Origin: Microglena sp. YARC
Lineage: Eukaryota > Chlorophyta > Chlorophyceae > Chlamydomonadales > Chlamydomonadaceae
Length of the DNA: 64,000 bases
Direction: 5' to 3'
Assembly: GCA_022414725.1 (NCBI GenBank)
Contig: CM039464.1
Span: forward strand, 38,248,308-38,312,307
Part shown: positions 11,067 through 22,741 of the stretch, piece after piece
How positions within the stretch are numbered: position 1 is the stretch's first letter
How the letters are laid out: every line of letters starts with the position of its first letter
Position numbers and translations under genes: made by a program
The notes under the pieces: generated by a model
What the model was told of the DNA's origin: nothing
What the model saw: only the letters and a program-made list of their open reading frames with translations
Databases searched by the model: none

Positions 11067-11430
11067 GTGAGCAGCAGTGCAAATAAGGAAAGGGTGGGGG
11101 TTGGGGGTGGGGGGGGGGGAAGGGGATTAGGGGTTGCAGTGGGGCGTCACGTTGCAAGAATATTCTAGTTAGCAGCAGTGCAAAGAAGGGAGGGGTGGGT
11201 GGATGTGTGTGTGTTTGGTTGGGTGGGGTCAGATTTGCACTGAGGAGTCACGCTACATAAATGTTCTGCTGAGCAGCAGTTGCAACGCAGGGAGGGATGG
11301 GTGGGTGTGGATGTGTGTGTTTTGGGTGGGGTGGGGATGTGGGTGGGGTGGGGGGTGGGGGTGGGGGTGGGGGGAGTAGGTTTGCAGTGAGACGTCACGC
11401 TGCAAAACTTTTCTGGTGAGCAGCAGTGCA
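11067..11430 (+). repeat. Tandem copies of the 28-nt exon with GGGTGGGG spacers
   Basis: Units of 100-150 bp, each with a TGCAG-type acceptor, a diverged 28-bp block (GGGGCGTCACGTTGCAAG; GAGGAGTCACGCTACAT; GAGACGTCACGCTGC) and GAGCAGCAGTGCA after the donor. Two of the copies have lost the donor GT (CTGAGC) or altered it (GTTAGC). Confidence 0.75.
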
Positions 11431-12880
11431 CAGATGTCTTAGTTGGGTGTCTTCCAGGTTAGATTTTATAAAGCAGATTTTGCTCCCTATCCCCCCAGTG
11501 CCTGTATGTGGGTGAGGATGCAGTGCAACATAGCAAAGACAATACAGTATACAAATACAGATATAAATATACAGATATAAATAATAATAGTAAATATATA
11601 ATTATATTACTAATAAAAAATATACAGATATATACAAATACTTTATAATAGTGTATGCATAGCATCAATTAAACAAAGATTTGAAGTGGATTTCGCCCCT
11701 TGTCTGCCCAGCGCCTGGATGTAATTCAGAAATCGCAACAGGGCAGAATGTGGGTCAGAAATCGTAGTAGAGATAATAAGATACAGTATATAAATACATG
11801 TTTATAGTCGTCATAGCATCAATCAAACAGCGATCTCAAGTGGATGTTGCCCCTTGCCTTACCAGCGCTCGAATGTGGGTGAGAAATCGCAACAGAGCAA
11901 CGACAATACATTAAACAAATACATGACAATAGTCTTCATAGCATCAATCAAACAGCGATCTCTAGTGGATGTTGCCCCTTGCCTTACCAGCGCTCGAATG
12001 TGGGTGAGGTCGCCGATGGTGAGGTGTGAGGTCGCCGATGGTGAGGCTCTAAAGGTAAAACTGGGGCATTGATTCAGATCTAGACTGTGCAGATTGGAAC
12101 ATGCTTACAAGGGGCAGGGACCTAGGAAGCATTTTCCAATCTGCACAGCCGATGGCGAGGCTCTAAAGATGTAAAAGAAGGGCGACTTTGCTCAAGCACG
12201 ATAAAATAACATGGAAATGACATAGAGATATCAACAGAGCAGAGCTCGATGTAACTAGTATTTCCTCATGCATAGCATTAATTAAACAATGATCTCAAGT
12301 GGATGTTGCCTCTTGCCTCCCCAGCGCCTGAATGTGGTTCAGAAATCGCAACAGAGCAGAATGTGGGTCAGAAATCACAACAGAGCAAGTTAAATATATT
12401 ACACAAATACATGATAATAATATGCATAGCATTAGAGTTGGTATACTGTTATTTATATTATTAGCTGTTATTAGCATTATTGTATTTCTATTAGCATTAT
12501 TTATACAGTTATACAGGTTTATATATTTATTTATAATTACATTTATTCCTGCATTCATTTATACATTTATAATTACATTCTATTCCTGCACTATTTATAC
12601 ATTTAGAATAAAAACATTTATTCCTGCATTTTTTTATCATTTTTAATTACATTTTATTCCTGAATTTATTTTATACAAACCCACTTTTTAAATTGCATTT
12701 ATTCCTGCAATTATTTATACATTTTAATACATTTATTCCTGAATTATTTACACATTTTTAATTACATTTATTCCTGATTCCCATTTATTTTACATTTATA
12801 ATTACATTATTCCTTGCATTTATTTATACATTTATAATTACACAACAACCTGAAGTGGATGTTGCCCCTTGCCTCCCCAG
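11431..12880 (+). repeat. Acceptor-side exon-edge array of the exon at 12881, with an ATTTATTCCTGCA array
   Basis: Echoes of GCCTTACCAGCGCTCGAATG or close variants occur near 11495, 11707, 11860, 11988 and 12321. Each is preceded by CATAGCATCAATCAAACA and TGGATGTTGCCCCTTGCC. Longer exon text (GCCGATGGTGAGGCTCTAAA) appears at 12008-12060 and 12145-12195. The part 12440-12840 is an AT-rich minisatellite of ATTTATTCCTGCA and ATACATTTATAATTAC units. Confidence 0.75.
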
Positions 12881-13004
12881 CGCCTGAATGTGGGCGAGGA
12901 CGCCGATGGTGAAGCCAACACAAGTGAAGATGAAAAAAGAAGGGCGACTTTGCAAACTCCAGGGGATGATTTTGGGAATGCCATAGCTGCCATCCAAGGC
13001 TCAG
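12881..13004 (+). CDS. Candidate exon of an unrecognised gene (acidic, NVGEDADGEAN)
   Basis: Acceptor TGCCTCCCCAG, donor GGCTCAG|GTGCTC; 124 bp, starting in phase 0. Only one frame is open: RLNVGEDADGEANTSEDEK then RRATLQTPGDDFGNAIAAI. The first half is echoed upstream and the second half downstream, the same pattern as around the verified exons of this window. No family recognised. Confidence 0.5.
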
Positions 13005-13620
13005 GTGCTCCTGTTGATGCGTTCCCTTAGCACCGGGAAGTTCTGAGGAAATAAAGTGAAACTGCTTTGCCAGGTAAATTGCTATGGGGCGGGCGCGGGG
13101 GGGGGCACGTAAAACCTCTCAGTAGCACAACTCCCGGAGATGATTTGAGTGCCATAGTCACAGCCATCCAAGGCATCAGAGTGCCCTGTCGATGCTGTTT
13201 GCCTCAGCACTGCGGAAGTTCTGAGGTCTGATGCTGCTGCTAGTTAGGCTGCATGTTGCGTGTGCCTGTCCCACCAGTGTGTGTGGATTGGAGGAGGCGC
13301 TACTAGACCTCTCTTAACAGAGCAGTAACACCCGGAAATGATTTTAAGTCCATTATCAGCATCAAGGCATTCTATGGTGCCTCATCGTGAGTCTATGCGT
13401 TCCTTTAGCACCGGATAGTGTCTGCAGGTGGATCGCTTCTCCAGTGTTAAATTGCCTAGGTATATTAGTCACAGGACCGGTGGGGCACTAAACCTCTCGT
13501 ACGAGCAGTACACCCGGAGTGATTTGAATACCATAGCTGAAAACCCCCCACTAAGCCCTGAGGCCAACCCGACTCTGACCATTCCTCAAGGCCACCCCGC
13601 CACCAACAAAAGAGTGATCT
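13005..13620 (+). repeat. Donor-side exon-edge array of the exon at 12881
   Basis: Echoes of CCCGGAGATGATTTGAGTGC and CCATCCAAGGC lie at about 13134, 13331 and 13513, followed by GCACCGGGAAGTTCTGAGG-like text. Units are about 190 bp. The third and fourth copies are strongly decayed. Confidence 0.7.
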
Positions 13621-15895
13621 GGTAGTGAAAGGCTGCACAAACAAAAAATACCAGGGGGGGGGGGGAGGGGGGGGGGGCAGAAGATAGGATTTCTCTCCTC
13701 ACGAGAGTGGTGCGGCGGGTGGTGGACAACAAGCATCCCTCCTCACACTATCCTATGTTCTCAGATAGTCAGGTGCCCCGATAGTCGAATGCGTTTCCGG
13801 TCAGCATGGTTCCTCACAGGGGAAGTGTTGAGGGTGCTGAGTCGCTTGCTGCGCGCAGAGAGTTTGCATGGGGGGGGGGGGGGGATGGGGATAGGGCGGT
13901 GGGGGAGGGGCAAACAGATTTTCTCCTTGAGTAGGGTAGCGTCTTCCCTACACTAAGTCATCTAGCTGGCAAATAATATACAGGTGCCCCTGTTTCGTCA
14001 TGCCTTCTCATCCTCCTCATAATCCTTATCCTCATTCTTCTCATCCTCATCAAATTCTAAGCCACACCCAGGGACATGAAGGGAAGAGGAGGTCAAGCTC
14101 AAATACCATCAAGAGACATCAGCCCAGAGGGATATGTATCCAGGAGATGCGAAAAGAACACGTCTCCATCTCCTCCCATCTCCTCATCCTCCTCGTCCTA
14201 AGGATCCTCATTCTCTCATCGTATCATCAACGTTCCAGAACCACAGCCCAAGGGACCGGATGAAGACGAGGAGGGCTGCAGCGCAAGACCATCAGCTTGT
14301 ATATCATGCACTAAACCTCTCGTACAGCACTACACCTCCTTTACATCATGCACTACACCTTGTTTACTTCTTGACCACACACACCACAGGGACATGAAGG
14401 GAGAGAAGGCTCAAGCTCAAAACCATGAGAGACATCTGCTCCGAGGGATATGAACCCTGGAGAATGGCGATATAGGACACGGCCGTTTTTGCTCGGATCT
14501 CTCATCTTCTTCCCATCCTCATCCAACCTCTATCCTCATTCCAAACCACGCCGCAGGGACACTGAAAGGGAGAGGAGGGCTCTAGCGCAAGGCACAAGAG
14601 ACATCTACTGCAGAGGGATATGTATCCCGGAGATGGCGAATGAACACGGCCTTTGCTCCCCATCTTCTCATCCTTCTCATTGCTCCTCATCTCTCATCAT
14701 CCTCTATCACCAATCGCTCAAGGGACATGAAGGGAGAGGAGGGCCTCAAGCACGAAGGTCCCATCAGCAGGCCATCTAACTCAGAGGGAATATGTACTCC
14801 CCGCAGGTGCAAATAACCGCTTTGCGCCCCATCTTCTCATCCTCCTCATCCCCTCATCCCTCATCGAAACAAATTCTCGCCCATGTGCCACAGAAGGAAG
14901 AGGAGGGCTACACGTCTTACTAGGACCATCGAGAGACAGTCTAACTTCAGAGGGGATATGTACCTCTCTGGTATGGGGCGAATTGACACGCGCTTTATGC
15001 CTCCATCTTCTCATTCCTTTCTCTATCCCTCATCATCTCTATCATTTCTCATTCTTCTTATTTTCACTCCAGGACATGATGGAAGGAGGGTCTCAAGTCT
15101 CTTTATAGATCCATTTATTCAGGTAGACATCTACTGCAGAGGGATTATTTGTTTATTTCCGCGAGAAAGCCATGACACTGGCCTTTGCTCTCCTCATTCT
15201 TCTTCATCCTTCTCATCCTCTCTTCATTCCTTCTCTCATCTACCTTATTTCCACTCCATTGGATCATTTGTATAGTGAGTAGGAGGGCTTCAAAGCTATC
15301 TATATGATCCATTCAAGACATTTCTACAGAGGTATTATGTATCTCCTGGTAGATTGCAAATTGACATATTCGCTCTTTGCTCCACATTTCTTCTTCATCC
15401 TTCTCTCTTCCTTTTGTTCTTCTATCCTCTATTGCCTCATACCTCTACACCGTTATTCGCCCAGGGACATGAAGGGAGAGGAGGGCTCAAGCTCAAGAAC
15501 CATCAGATATGCATCTTTATTTCCTTTCAGAGGTGATATGTATCTGAGGCAAATGGATCTACGGTCCTTTGATCGCTCATCTTTTTTTTCCCCTATTCTC
15601 CTCTCTCATTTCCTCATTCTTTCTCAATTTACCTTCATTCCTTCCTTCATCTCTCATTCTCTTATCATTCAATTCAAACACCCGGGACATGAATGGATGT
15701 AGGAGGGCTCTGAGCTACAAGACATTTCAGATGACAATCTGCTCAGAGGATATGTTATCCCGGAGAGGCAAAATTGACACCGCCTTTTGCTTCTCCATCA
15801 TCTTCTCATCCTTATTCATCTCTGTTCTTCCTCTGTTTCTCTTATTATCTCTTCGTCTTTTCTTTCCTTCCATACACCCCATTCATCCCAGGGAT
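13621..15895 (+). repeat. Acceptor-side array, about 12 units of 170 bp
   Basis: Units share GGGACATGAAGGGAGAGGAG, CTCAAGCTCAAGACCATCAG, AGAGGGATATGTATCCCGGA and GAATGACACGGCCTTTGCTC, separated by CT-rich tracts (CATCTTCTCATCCTCCTCAT). The CT tracts resemble polypyrimidine tracts ahead of the acceptor before GGACATG. The segment 13640-13900 carries poly-G runs. Indels between copies break every long frame. Confidence 0.75.
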
Positions 15896-16072
15896 CTATG
15901 TAAGGGAGAGGGTTGGCTCAAGCTAAGATCCATTCAGATGACATCTACTCAGAGGGATATGTATCCCGGAGAAAAGCCAGATGACAACGGCCTTTGCTCG
16001 TCGATGTTTTTGAGATCATCTAATGGCGCTGGGGTCATGCCGGCTTCTTTGGCCTCTATCGTAGTGGGATAG
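15896..16072 (+). CDS. Candidate exon of the unrecognised gene (most complete copy)
   Basis: The last of the units in the preceding array continues into sequence absent from the others: after CCCGGAGAAAAGCCAGATGA it reads LCSSMFLRSSNGAGV in one open frame to a TAG at 16070. A competing frame in the upstream units reads KTIRDIYSEGYVSRR. The correct frame cannot be settled because the copies differ by single-base indels. Its second half is echoed downstream, which supports an exon here. Confidence 0.35.
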   Translation, partial: LCKGEGWLKLRSIQMTSTQRDMYPGEKPDDNGLCSSMFLRSSNGAGVMPASLASIVVG

Positions 16073-16760
16073 CTGGTAGGTAAGCTTGTATCGGCATGCA
16101 CAACCTCACATCCCAGTAATGGCAATTTGCTGAATACAGCTCTTTCACTCACTCTCTTAGAGTGTTCACCATTGGTTACATCATATCGCTTTGCTCGCGA
16201 GTGTGGAGACACGAATGGTCCGGCTGGGGCTAGGGGGTTGGCTTCTTGGGCCTCGTTTCGGTGGTGCGAAGTTGGTAGGTAGGCTCTTTCAATCACTCTG
16301 CTTATGAGCGTTCACCATTTGGTTACAGTCATATTCGCCTTGCTCGCGATGTTGAGATTGCACTATATGGACGCTGGGCCATGCTCGGCTCTTGGCCTAA
16401 TAATCGTAGTAGAAGCTGGTAGCGGTACCCAGGAGTGCTGTAGACTAGTGTTTCAGCCATGCAAGGACACGTCTTTCAACTGTCTACAACCGTATGATTA
16501 CATTCTGTGCCCAGGAGTGCTGTATTTTAGTGGTTAAGCCATGCAATGCACACCTCACTCCCACTCAGGCATTTCTGCAATACTGCTCTTTAATTCACTC
16601 TCTTTCTGAGTGGTGCACCGTTGGTTACATCATATTTGTCTTTTGCTCGCCACGTGGAGACAACGAATGGTCGATGGGCTAGGGTTGGCTTCTTGGCCTC
16701 TTTCGTGGTGGAAGTTGGTAGGTAGCTCTATCGGCAGGCACACCTGACAAGTCCCTTGAC
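16073..16760 (+). repeat. Donor-side array of the exon near 15896-16072
   Basis: Echoes at about 16186-16300, 16330-16440 and 16628-16735 share TTTGCTCGCGA-TGTGGAGAC, GGCTTCTTGGCCTC and GAAGTTGGTAGGTAG, then CTCTTTCAATCACTCTC. Unit length about 150-300 bp with large internal changes. GTAGGTA is the likely donor. Confidence 0.65.
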
Positions 16761-17119
16761 CCTATTTGGCCTACCCCTGGACTGTAACATACCTGCACAT
16801 ACAGAGTACAAATGTACACACATGCCTTTTAAGTACTCACGCATGCATTTCTGAATGCTGCTCTTTTATTCACTTGCTTATCCATGAGAGTACATTCCAT
16901 TAAAACCATTCTAACCCCCCTTTTGTAAAGGCTCACTAACCCTCGAGACTGAAAAGTAGTCAAAAGTTGCTCGTAATGACTCATTGCATTGTCTCTACCT
17001 GCCCCACAGCAACTGAAAATGGCATCCCATGAACTACTTTACCCATCATCATGAAAAGGCTTGCGCCCTGCTATTGATAATGCCACTTACTCATTTAATT
17101 GTCTCTACCTGCCCCACAG
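16761..17119. other. Unique spacer with a dispersed motif
   Basis: Contains TATTTGGCCTACCCCTGGAC (16765-16785), a motif also found near 22385, 24100 and, inverted, 55650. A decayed copy of the acceptor edge of the next candidate exon (CCCCACAGCAACTGAAAATG) lies at 17003. Confidence 0.5.
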
Positions 17120-17146
17120 CAACTGGAAAAGGCATCCTGGGACAAG
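17120..17146 (+). CDS. Candidate last exon edge of the unrecognised gene
   Basis: Acceptor CCTGCCCCACAG is followed by CAACTGGAAAAGGCATCCTG, reading QLEKASWDK. The array that follows repeats GGGAGACAAGAGCGGCTTCT, which would continue the reading as DKSGF and stop. The intact joined copy is not present, so this is inference. Confidence 0.3.
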
Positions 17147-17179
17147 TCATCATATACCTCAAACTGAGCGGCGCACTGG

Positions 17180-17575
17180 GTGACAAGAGCGGCTTCTAGG
17201 CAGCTTCTTTTATGGCATGCTGGGATACAAGAGCGGCTTCTAGGCAGCTCCCGCTATGGCGCGCTGGGAGACAAGAGCGGCTTCTAGGCAGCTCCTCCTA
17301 TGGTGCGCTGGGAGGCAAGAGTGGCTTCTACGCAGCTCCTTCTATGGCATGCTGGGAGACAAGTGCGGCTTCTAGGCAGCTCCTTCTATGTCGTGCTGGG
17401 AGACAAGTGCGGCTTCAAGACAGCTCCTTCTCTGGCACACTGGGAGACGAGCAGCTTCTAGGCAGCTCCTTTTACTACGTTTCTAATTACCTGTACTTGC
17501 GCACTGTTTCTTTCATGGAGCTCCAGGTAGCAGCTTCTAGGCAGCTCTTTCCCCTCTATCGTTCTTGATCTACAC
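17180..17575 (+). repeat. About 60-bp array, nine copies of AAGAGCGGCTTCTAGGCAGC
   Basis: Near-identical units of GCTGGGAGACAAGAGCGGCT and TCTAGGCAGCTCCTTCTATG. It behaves as the donor-side or 3' echo array of the preceding candidate exon. A related single copy stands at 22420-22460 (CTGAGCGGCGCGCTGG), beside another dispersed repeat. Confidence 0.75.
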
Positions 17576-18540
17576 CTGAACTGAGTTTTTTCGAATAATT
17601 CTTATTTTTTACATCCAGAAAATTAGGAGGGCTCATTGTATTGCGATAAGGAAGTTAGGACTTCTCCGAGTGAAGGTCCTGAGTTTACCGTACAGAAATA
17701 GGAGGCTATAGCTGGATGACGCATTTGTATTGCGAGATGACTTGAGGTCTGAGGTTTACCATACATCCAGAAATTGGAGGGCTAAAGCTGGTTTCATTGG
17801 GTTCCGTTTGCATTTTTCCTGGTAACTTATTTCACAACCTAAGACGGGGAGCAGCCAGATTGCTGGCTGGAGCCATGTAACCAAGGTCCACGAAAGCCAG
17901 AGAATTGTGTTAGAAGTCCAAGTCAGGAATTGTGGTGCTATTATTGGGTCACTGTTTCTTTCCTCCATTCTGTCATTTACTTAACGCGCGGACCAGACAC
18001 CGGAGCGAAGGCGCAGTAGAGGTCTGCAAAATCAAAACCTACAGTAACCATTATCCAGTGCAAGCGAACGGGAGGGTTCCTTCATACTCACGCCCTGTGG
18101 TCAAGTGCGTAACAAACTAACAACTTCAGATATTTTAGTCCTATGTCGCGGGATTGTCGGCCTAGATACATCACGAGCCTTAAACGCGTAACATATCACA
18201 GAAAGTGTGATTCCAGTATCCACGCATGGTCACGGTTGTTCAACTGGCGGTTATTGGTGCGATTTGGTAGGGCTAAAACGATCTGGAATCGCAACAGCTG
18301 GCTGAAGCTATATTACCAAGTTCAAGTTCGAGAAGCCAGCAAGTATGTCCGAAAGCTGGCACGACAGGGCATTCTTGAGAGAGTCAGCAAGTACATAATG
18401 TATTAGTTTACACAAAAAAATGCGATGAGAAGAGCAAAATTGATTATAACTGCGAGCCCCCATCGGCAAAAGGATTGTTTGGGGTTCAGTTTATCCTATC
18501 TATCTTTTCTTTTTATCGCCCTTGTAATATAATGGTCGAG
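17576..18540. other. Intergenic stretch with dispersed repeat fragments
   Basis: Two diverged copies of AGGAGGGCTCATTG...CTGAGGTTTACC lie at 17625-17780. The motif GCAGCCAGATTGCTGGCTGG is at 17842 (inverted) and its partner GCTGGCTGAAGCTATATTAC at 18298. A second dispersed block, CCCCCATCGGCAAAAGGATT at 18457, is matched at 24007. No gene supported. Confidence 0.5.
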
Positions 18541-20639
18541 CTGAATTGCGCAGAACACAACGGATCAACGTTAAATCTCCCGCTCTGGCTAAGCGAACCC
18601 TCTACTCCATCTCCACCCAGCGCTACCAACCTCACGCCACGTGTTACTCAGATTCAGACTACCACGAGGCGGATCCACTGGGCAGACCTGGAAGGAAACC
18701 AATGGTGGGCGTCGGCCCACGCAGATCGGCAGGCAGCCACGCGCACCACAGCATGGGGGCTGCCGCCGAGCAGTGATTGCACCTGGTCAGCACGCCACTA
18801 CTTATGCAAAAATCTTGGATTCGACACTCCTCCACTTCTAAAATTTTACCGCGCATATAAAAAATAACTCCCACTTTCACATCCTGACAGGATCCGCGAG
18901 GCCATGACAGAATTTCCCGACAGCAGCGCATCCTGCACCACCGGCTGCGCCTGCTCCACCTTACCTACGGTATCCAGTACAAAGCCCTGCAAATTACGAA
19001 AGCTGGCGGGGCACAGCGCTCTTACAACGATGACAAACTTGCCACCCATACCGTTGTCCACGTCCAATGGGCCCCAACAATTATGCACAACGACATATCA
19101 ACTCTACACACACATGGAATACAGCATCCACCACAGCACACCTCTGTACCTCCACTACTCCACCATTATATTTGGAAACCTCAATCTCACCATTATTATG
19201 CGGATCTCATCTTGCTGAAACTGGCATGGGACAACCAGCATATTGCCCAATTAAGCCCACACTTTTAAAAACCACTCCCCTCCAACAACCACACACTCTC
19301 AACCCCAGGAAGGACATCCACCTCACTAACCTCCAGCAACAAGGCCAATGGGCCACCTCTCCAGGATTAATGCTTGACAACCATCATAACCTTGTTCACA
19401 ACTTTTGAAAATTGACACACACACGACAGGCACCCAGACTGGGGGTGACATTCAACCACCCTCAGCCTACACTATACAAACAGGCATCGCTCACTACTCT
19501 GGATGGCAATCCACACACACACACACCAACGCCTCATATTTTTTTATAACCCCACTGGTCACTGTCTTGGGCACATTTACCAACGACAGACTCACCTCTC
19601 TTAAACAAAACTATGACCGATTTTAAAAACCACCAACCCACCAAATGGAACCAACTGACTTCAAGGAGGAACATGCACACTGACTTAGCTGCGGCCTCTT
19701 CACCAGATACAGAGCTGCCCCTGCCGCCACCCTTTCGTAACATTCTTTCTCTTCTTTTCTCTACCAAGCAGCAGCTGCTCTGGCATTAACTCACGTCATC
19801 GTACTTCTAACCCCCTTAGCTATTCGACCAAATCAGCCTCACCAGCTTCTCTTCTACCAGCCCTGCTGACCAGCTCTTTGGCTCCAACCAAGACCCCTTT
19901 CTGACTTACCACACTGGACTGGGGGCTCACTGGTGGACGTTCCAACTCCACCACACAAGACACCTGGTTTTTTTAACGCTCTAAAGGTTGGGCCCTAGCA
20001 GTGCTGACCATGCTGAAAATACTCTCAGCCCTACCTGCACCCTGATGCTTTTCCTCCCTGATGATTTGCTGCCCCTTACAAAAATCTTCTCGGCATCACT
20101 CTGGATTCACTATATTTTTACTTTGACTCTAGACCACAGTCTGAATTTTATACTACCTCTGAAATTTGGCTTGGCAGCAAATCTCACACTCCACCCTCTT
20201 CACTCAAAAAACTACATCTCATTCTTATACTGCACCCCCACAGCCAAGTCTACTTACTTTCCTAAACTTCCAGATTTATTGACCAATGGACATACTTACA
20301 GTGCAAAGCCTTTCCTCATCCTGGGAGCCCTCTACTATCACCTTCTGCTTCTTGGGTCGTTCTGTTGTTCCTCTTTCTGGTTGGTGTTCTCGTTGTTTCG
20401 AGTTGTGTTACTTCGTCGTCACCTCCCACTCTTACCGTTCTCCTGACATTGTCATCACCTACCCTCGGAAGTGGGTTGGACTTAAATCTCTTGCCAAAAA
20501 TCCTTTTGGCAAACTCCACTCCACCAACACCGCTCCTTCCTCTTTTACCACTTACCGGTGGGGTTGTGCTTTCGGTTTCTTTGCACCCTTGTCTTTACCT
20601 AGCTACCCGTGGTTTTTTTCCTCCTCAGGCCTCCTGAGG

Positions 20640-21075
20640 TCTATCACAGATGGCAGTCTAATAAAAGGTAAACCAGGGCATCCTAGCAAAATAGGTGCTG
20701 CAGTCTATGTCCGAGGCTGCAGGGCAAAGTTGCACCAGGTCAACCCTGGGGGAATAGGGGCCACCAAAACTAACAACCGGCGCAGAACTGGTAGCCAGTC
20801 CACCAAGCCCTTCTCAACATTGATTATGACAAATCTCTTACCCTCCATACAGACAGCCTCTGCTCTCTCTTCAACTTATAAAAAAAATGATTCACGACGC
20901 CTACCACTACAACCCCGTTCTATTCATACTGGAATTACTGCAATCAATTCAAAACACCTCATTCAACGCATCCTGCATGGCCTCCACCACTCTTTGCAAA
21001 GTCCGTTCCCACACAGGTATCCTTGGAAATGACAGAGCAGACACTCTGGCACGCAAAGCAGCTGAGCACCCCTCC
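20640..21075 (+). pseudogene. LINE RNase H domain, frameshifted
   Basis: Reading switches frame between ITDGSLIKGKPGHPSKIGAA (20643 on), AELVAS (about 20790), IDYDKSLTLHTDSLCSLFNL (about 20820) and KVRSHTGILGND (about 20998 on). All four acidic positions expected of an RNase H fold are present, but not in one frame. Confidence 0.8.
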
Positions 21076-21236
21076 TTAACCAATTTTACTGACACCACTG
21101 GGGAAAATCCCCGCCACAATGTTTACTGGCCACAGTTCAACCTCCTCGCACACCTATGGGAGATATTCCCCCACGAATTTTAGTCACATAAACCTTACAC
21201 AAGGTATCACCTCTAACCTGCCCACTAGCTGCCACC

Positions 21237-21957
21237 TTGGTCAACACCCTCTTAAAGGGATCTATGCAACCACCTGGGCTGATAACACTCCCCACCAACT
21301 TCCTCAAGCAAGTAAAATTTCTGGACCTCAACCCTTATCCACATAAAACTAAATTCCACATCCTTAAAGCCCGCTGGGGTAGACTATGGAACCGTAAAAC
21401 TTGCATTCGCTGGAAACTCCCTTATATTACCAGCACTCACCCCCCCACGAACTCCCTATGCCCCATTTGCCACACCTGTGAGGACGGAGCGGGCCACATC
21501 CTGGCGGGCTGCACACAACCGGACTTTCAAGGGGCTCTATATCAAAAGACATGACGCCGCAGTGCGACTCATCCACAAGGCCATTTGCACCGGCGCCCTG
21601 GGATCCCGCAGAATGATCATGGACGCTGGCAAGGAAGAGGACCTCCCCAGGGGGGTCCTGGGCAAACGTCTCCCTGACTGGTTACGCCCCTCCACTATTA
21701 CTGTAGCGGACTGGAAGAGAATGAGACCTGATCTTGCCGTCCTACCTGACATAGACTCCCCTACCTGTATGTCTGATAAAGAACTCTGGGTTCTTGAGCT
21801 TGGATACTGCTCTGATACCAACCATGCTACTAAGGCTATCACTAAACACGCCCAGCATGTTGAATTAGTAAATGGCCTCCGATCGGCTGGATACCTTGTT
21901 CATTATGAAGTTATCACCGTTGGAACAACTGGTACTGATTCCTACCTCTTTTTTTGA
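21237..21957 (+). pseudogene. LINE C-terminal region with Cys/His motif
   Basis: CPICHTCEDGAGHILAGC gives the C-x2-C-x8-H-x4-C type motif seen at the end of many LINE second reading frames. After a one-base shift the text continues RHDAAVRLIHKAICTGALG to a stop at 21957. The shift lies near 21540. Confidence 0.8.
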
Positions 21958-22344
21958 CTTCTATGACCACTCTTGGACTCCAGAGAACCTGTGCCCTCAA
22001 ACTGGCAGGACACAGTCCACTCTCACACCATTACTAGCTTTCAGAGTATTTTACAGTGCAGACGCTTTATGGAAGCACACCCCGGGTCGATACCCGGGGA
22101 CTAGCACACAGACCGTACCCCCTCTCAGGTTTTGTCTTACCAGCTGTATTGTGCCGGTGCTTCCCAACCGGGGTGAAAACCCCCCGTATTAAGCTGCACT
22201 GGTATGATGTAGTTGGTAATTCTTTTTACTGAGATGGTCCTACGGTGACTATAGCTAGCTCCGGATTACGCTATGGTGTCCTTAACTTCACGTCCCTGTG
22301 AGTAAACGGTTCTAACACGGATGTAACAATTTCAATTTCAATTA

Positions 22345-22545
22345 ATGGTCGGGCTAGTGGTCGGGCAAGTCCCTCAAGCCTATTTGGCTACCCCTGGGTT
22401 GTAAGAACATACATACCTCAAACTGAGCGGCGCGCTGGCAGCCAAGAGTGGCTTATAATGTCTCAACCAACCTTCGTACCGTTTTTATGGATTTGTACCC
22501 CACTCCAGTACTGGTACGTACAGGTAAGTGAGCCCCTTTCAGTGA
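22345..22545. other. Short spacer with dispersed GGGCAAGTCC motif
   Basis: Contains CAAGTCCCTCAAGCCTATTT and CTACCCCTGG, also found near 16750 and 24090, and one stray copy of the 17180 array unit. Confidence 0.5.
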
Positions 22546-22741
22546 TATACATTGGTCTAGTGATAGACCGAATCATTCTGAGGACGAAGAGTTGGGGGTT
22601 CGATTCCCTCTACGGTCGCTCTTAGCTGTGTAGGTCGTTGTCAACCGCGATGGTAGCTTGTCCAGTTGAGGTAGAAGACCGCTCTCTGCCCGCGTACGAC
22701 GGGTTCCCTTAACACCACGCCCCACCAGGCGTTATCATTAC
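22546..22741 (+). mobile_element. tRNA-derived SINE, copy 1
   Basis: The head resembles a tRNA: TGGTCTAGTGATAGACC as an A-box region and GGTTCGATTCC as the B box at 22597-22607. A shared body follows, including TGTCAACCGCGATGGTAGC and CACGCCCCACCAGG, ending in CGTTATCATTAC. Six other copies or fragments are present in the window. Confidence 0.85.

Larger units (their letters stand above)
18541..22344 (+). mobile_element. Decayed non-LTR retrotransposon (LINE), 5'-truncated
   Basis: The 3' part is clear. An RNase H domain (about 20640-21075) is followed by a Cys/His C-terminus (about 21455-21550) and a terminal domain to 21957. A 3' tail then ends in CAATTTCAATTTCAATT at 22329-22343. RNase H text includes ITDGSL, AELVAS, HTDSL and RSHTGILGNDRAD, which supply the catalytic Asp, Glu, Asp and Asp. 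Upstream, PDDLLPLT at about 20060 may be a remnant of the reverse transcriptase F/YADD box. At least three frameshifts interrupt the coding part. AATGGTCG-G occurs just before 18541 and just after 22344, a possible target-site duplication. Orientation is forward. It looks inactive. Confidence 0.8.

Noticed and set aside
19988..20446. Hydrophobic open frame as an independent membrane protein
   Set aside because: Lies within the LINE between the possible F/YADD remnant and RNase H; a frameshifted reading of element sequence.
22546..22741. Functional tRNA gene
   Set aside because: A- and B-box-like text is present, but the cloverleaf is incomplete and the head is fused to a body shared by six other copies, so it is a SINE.
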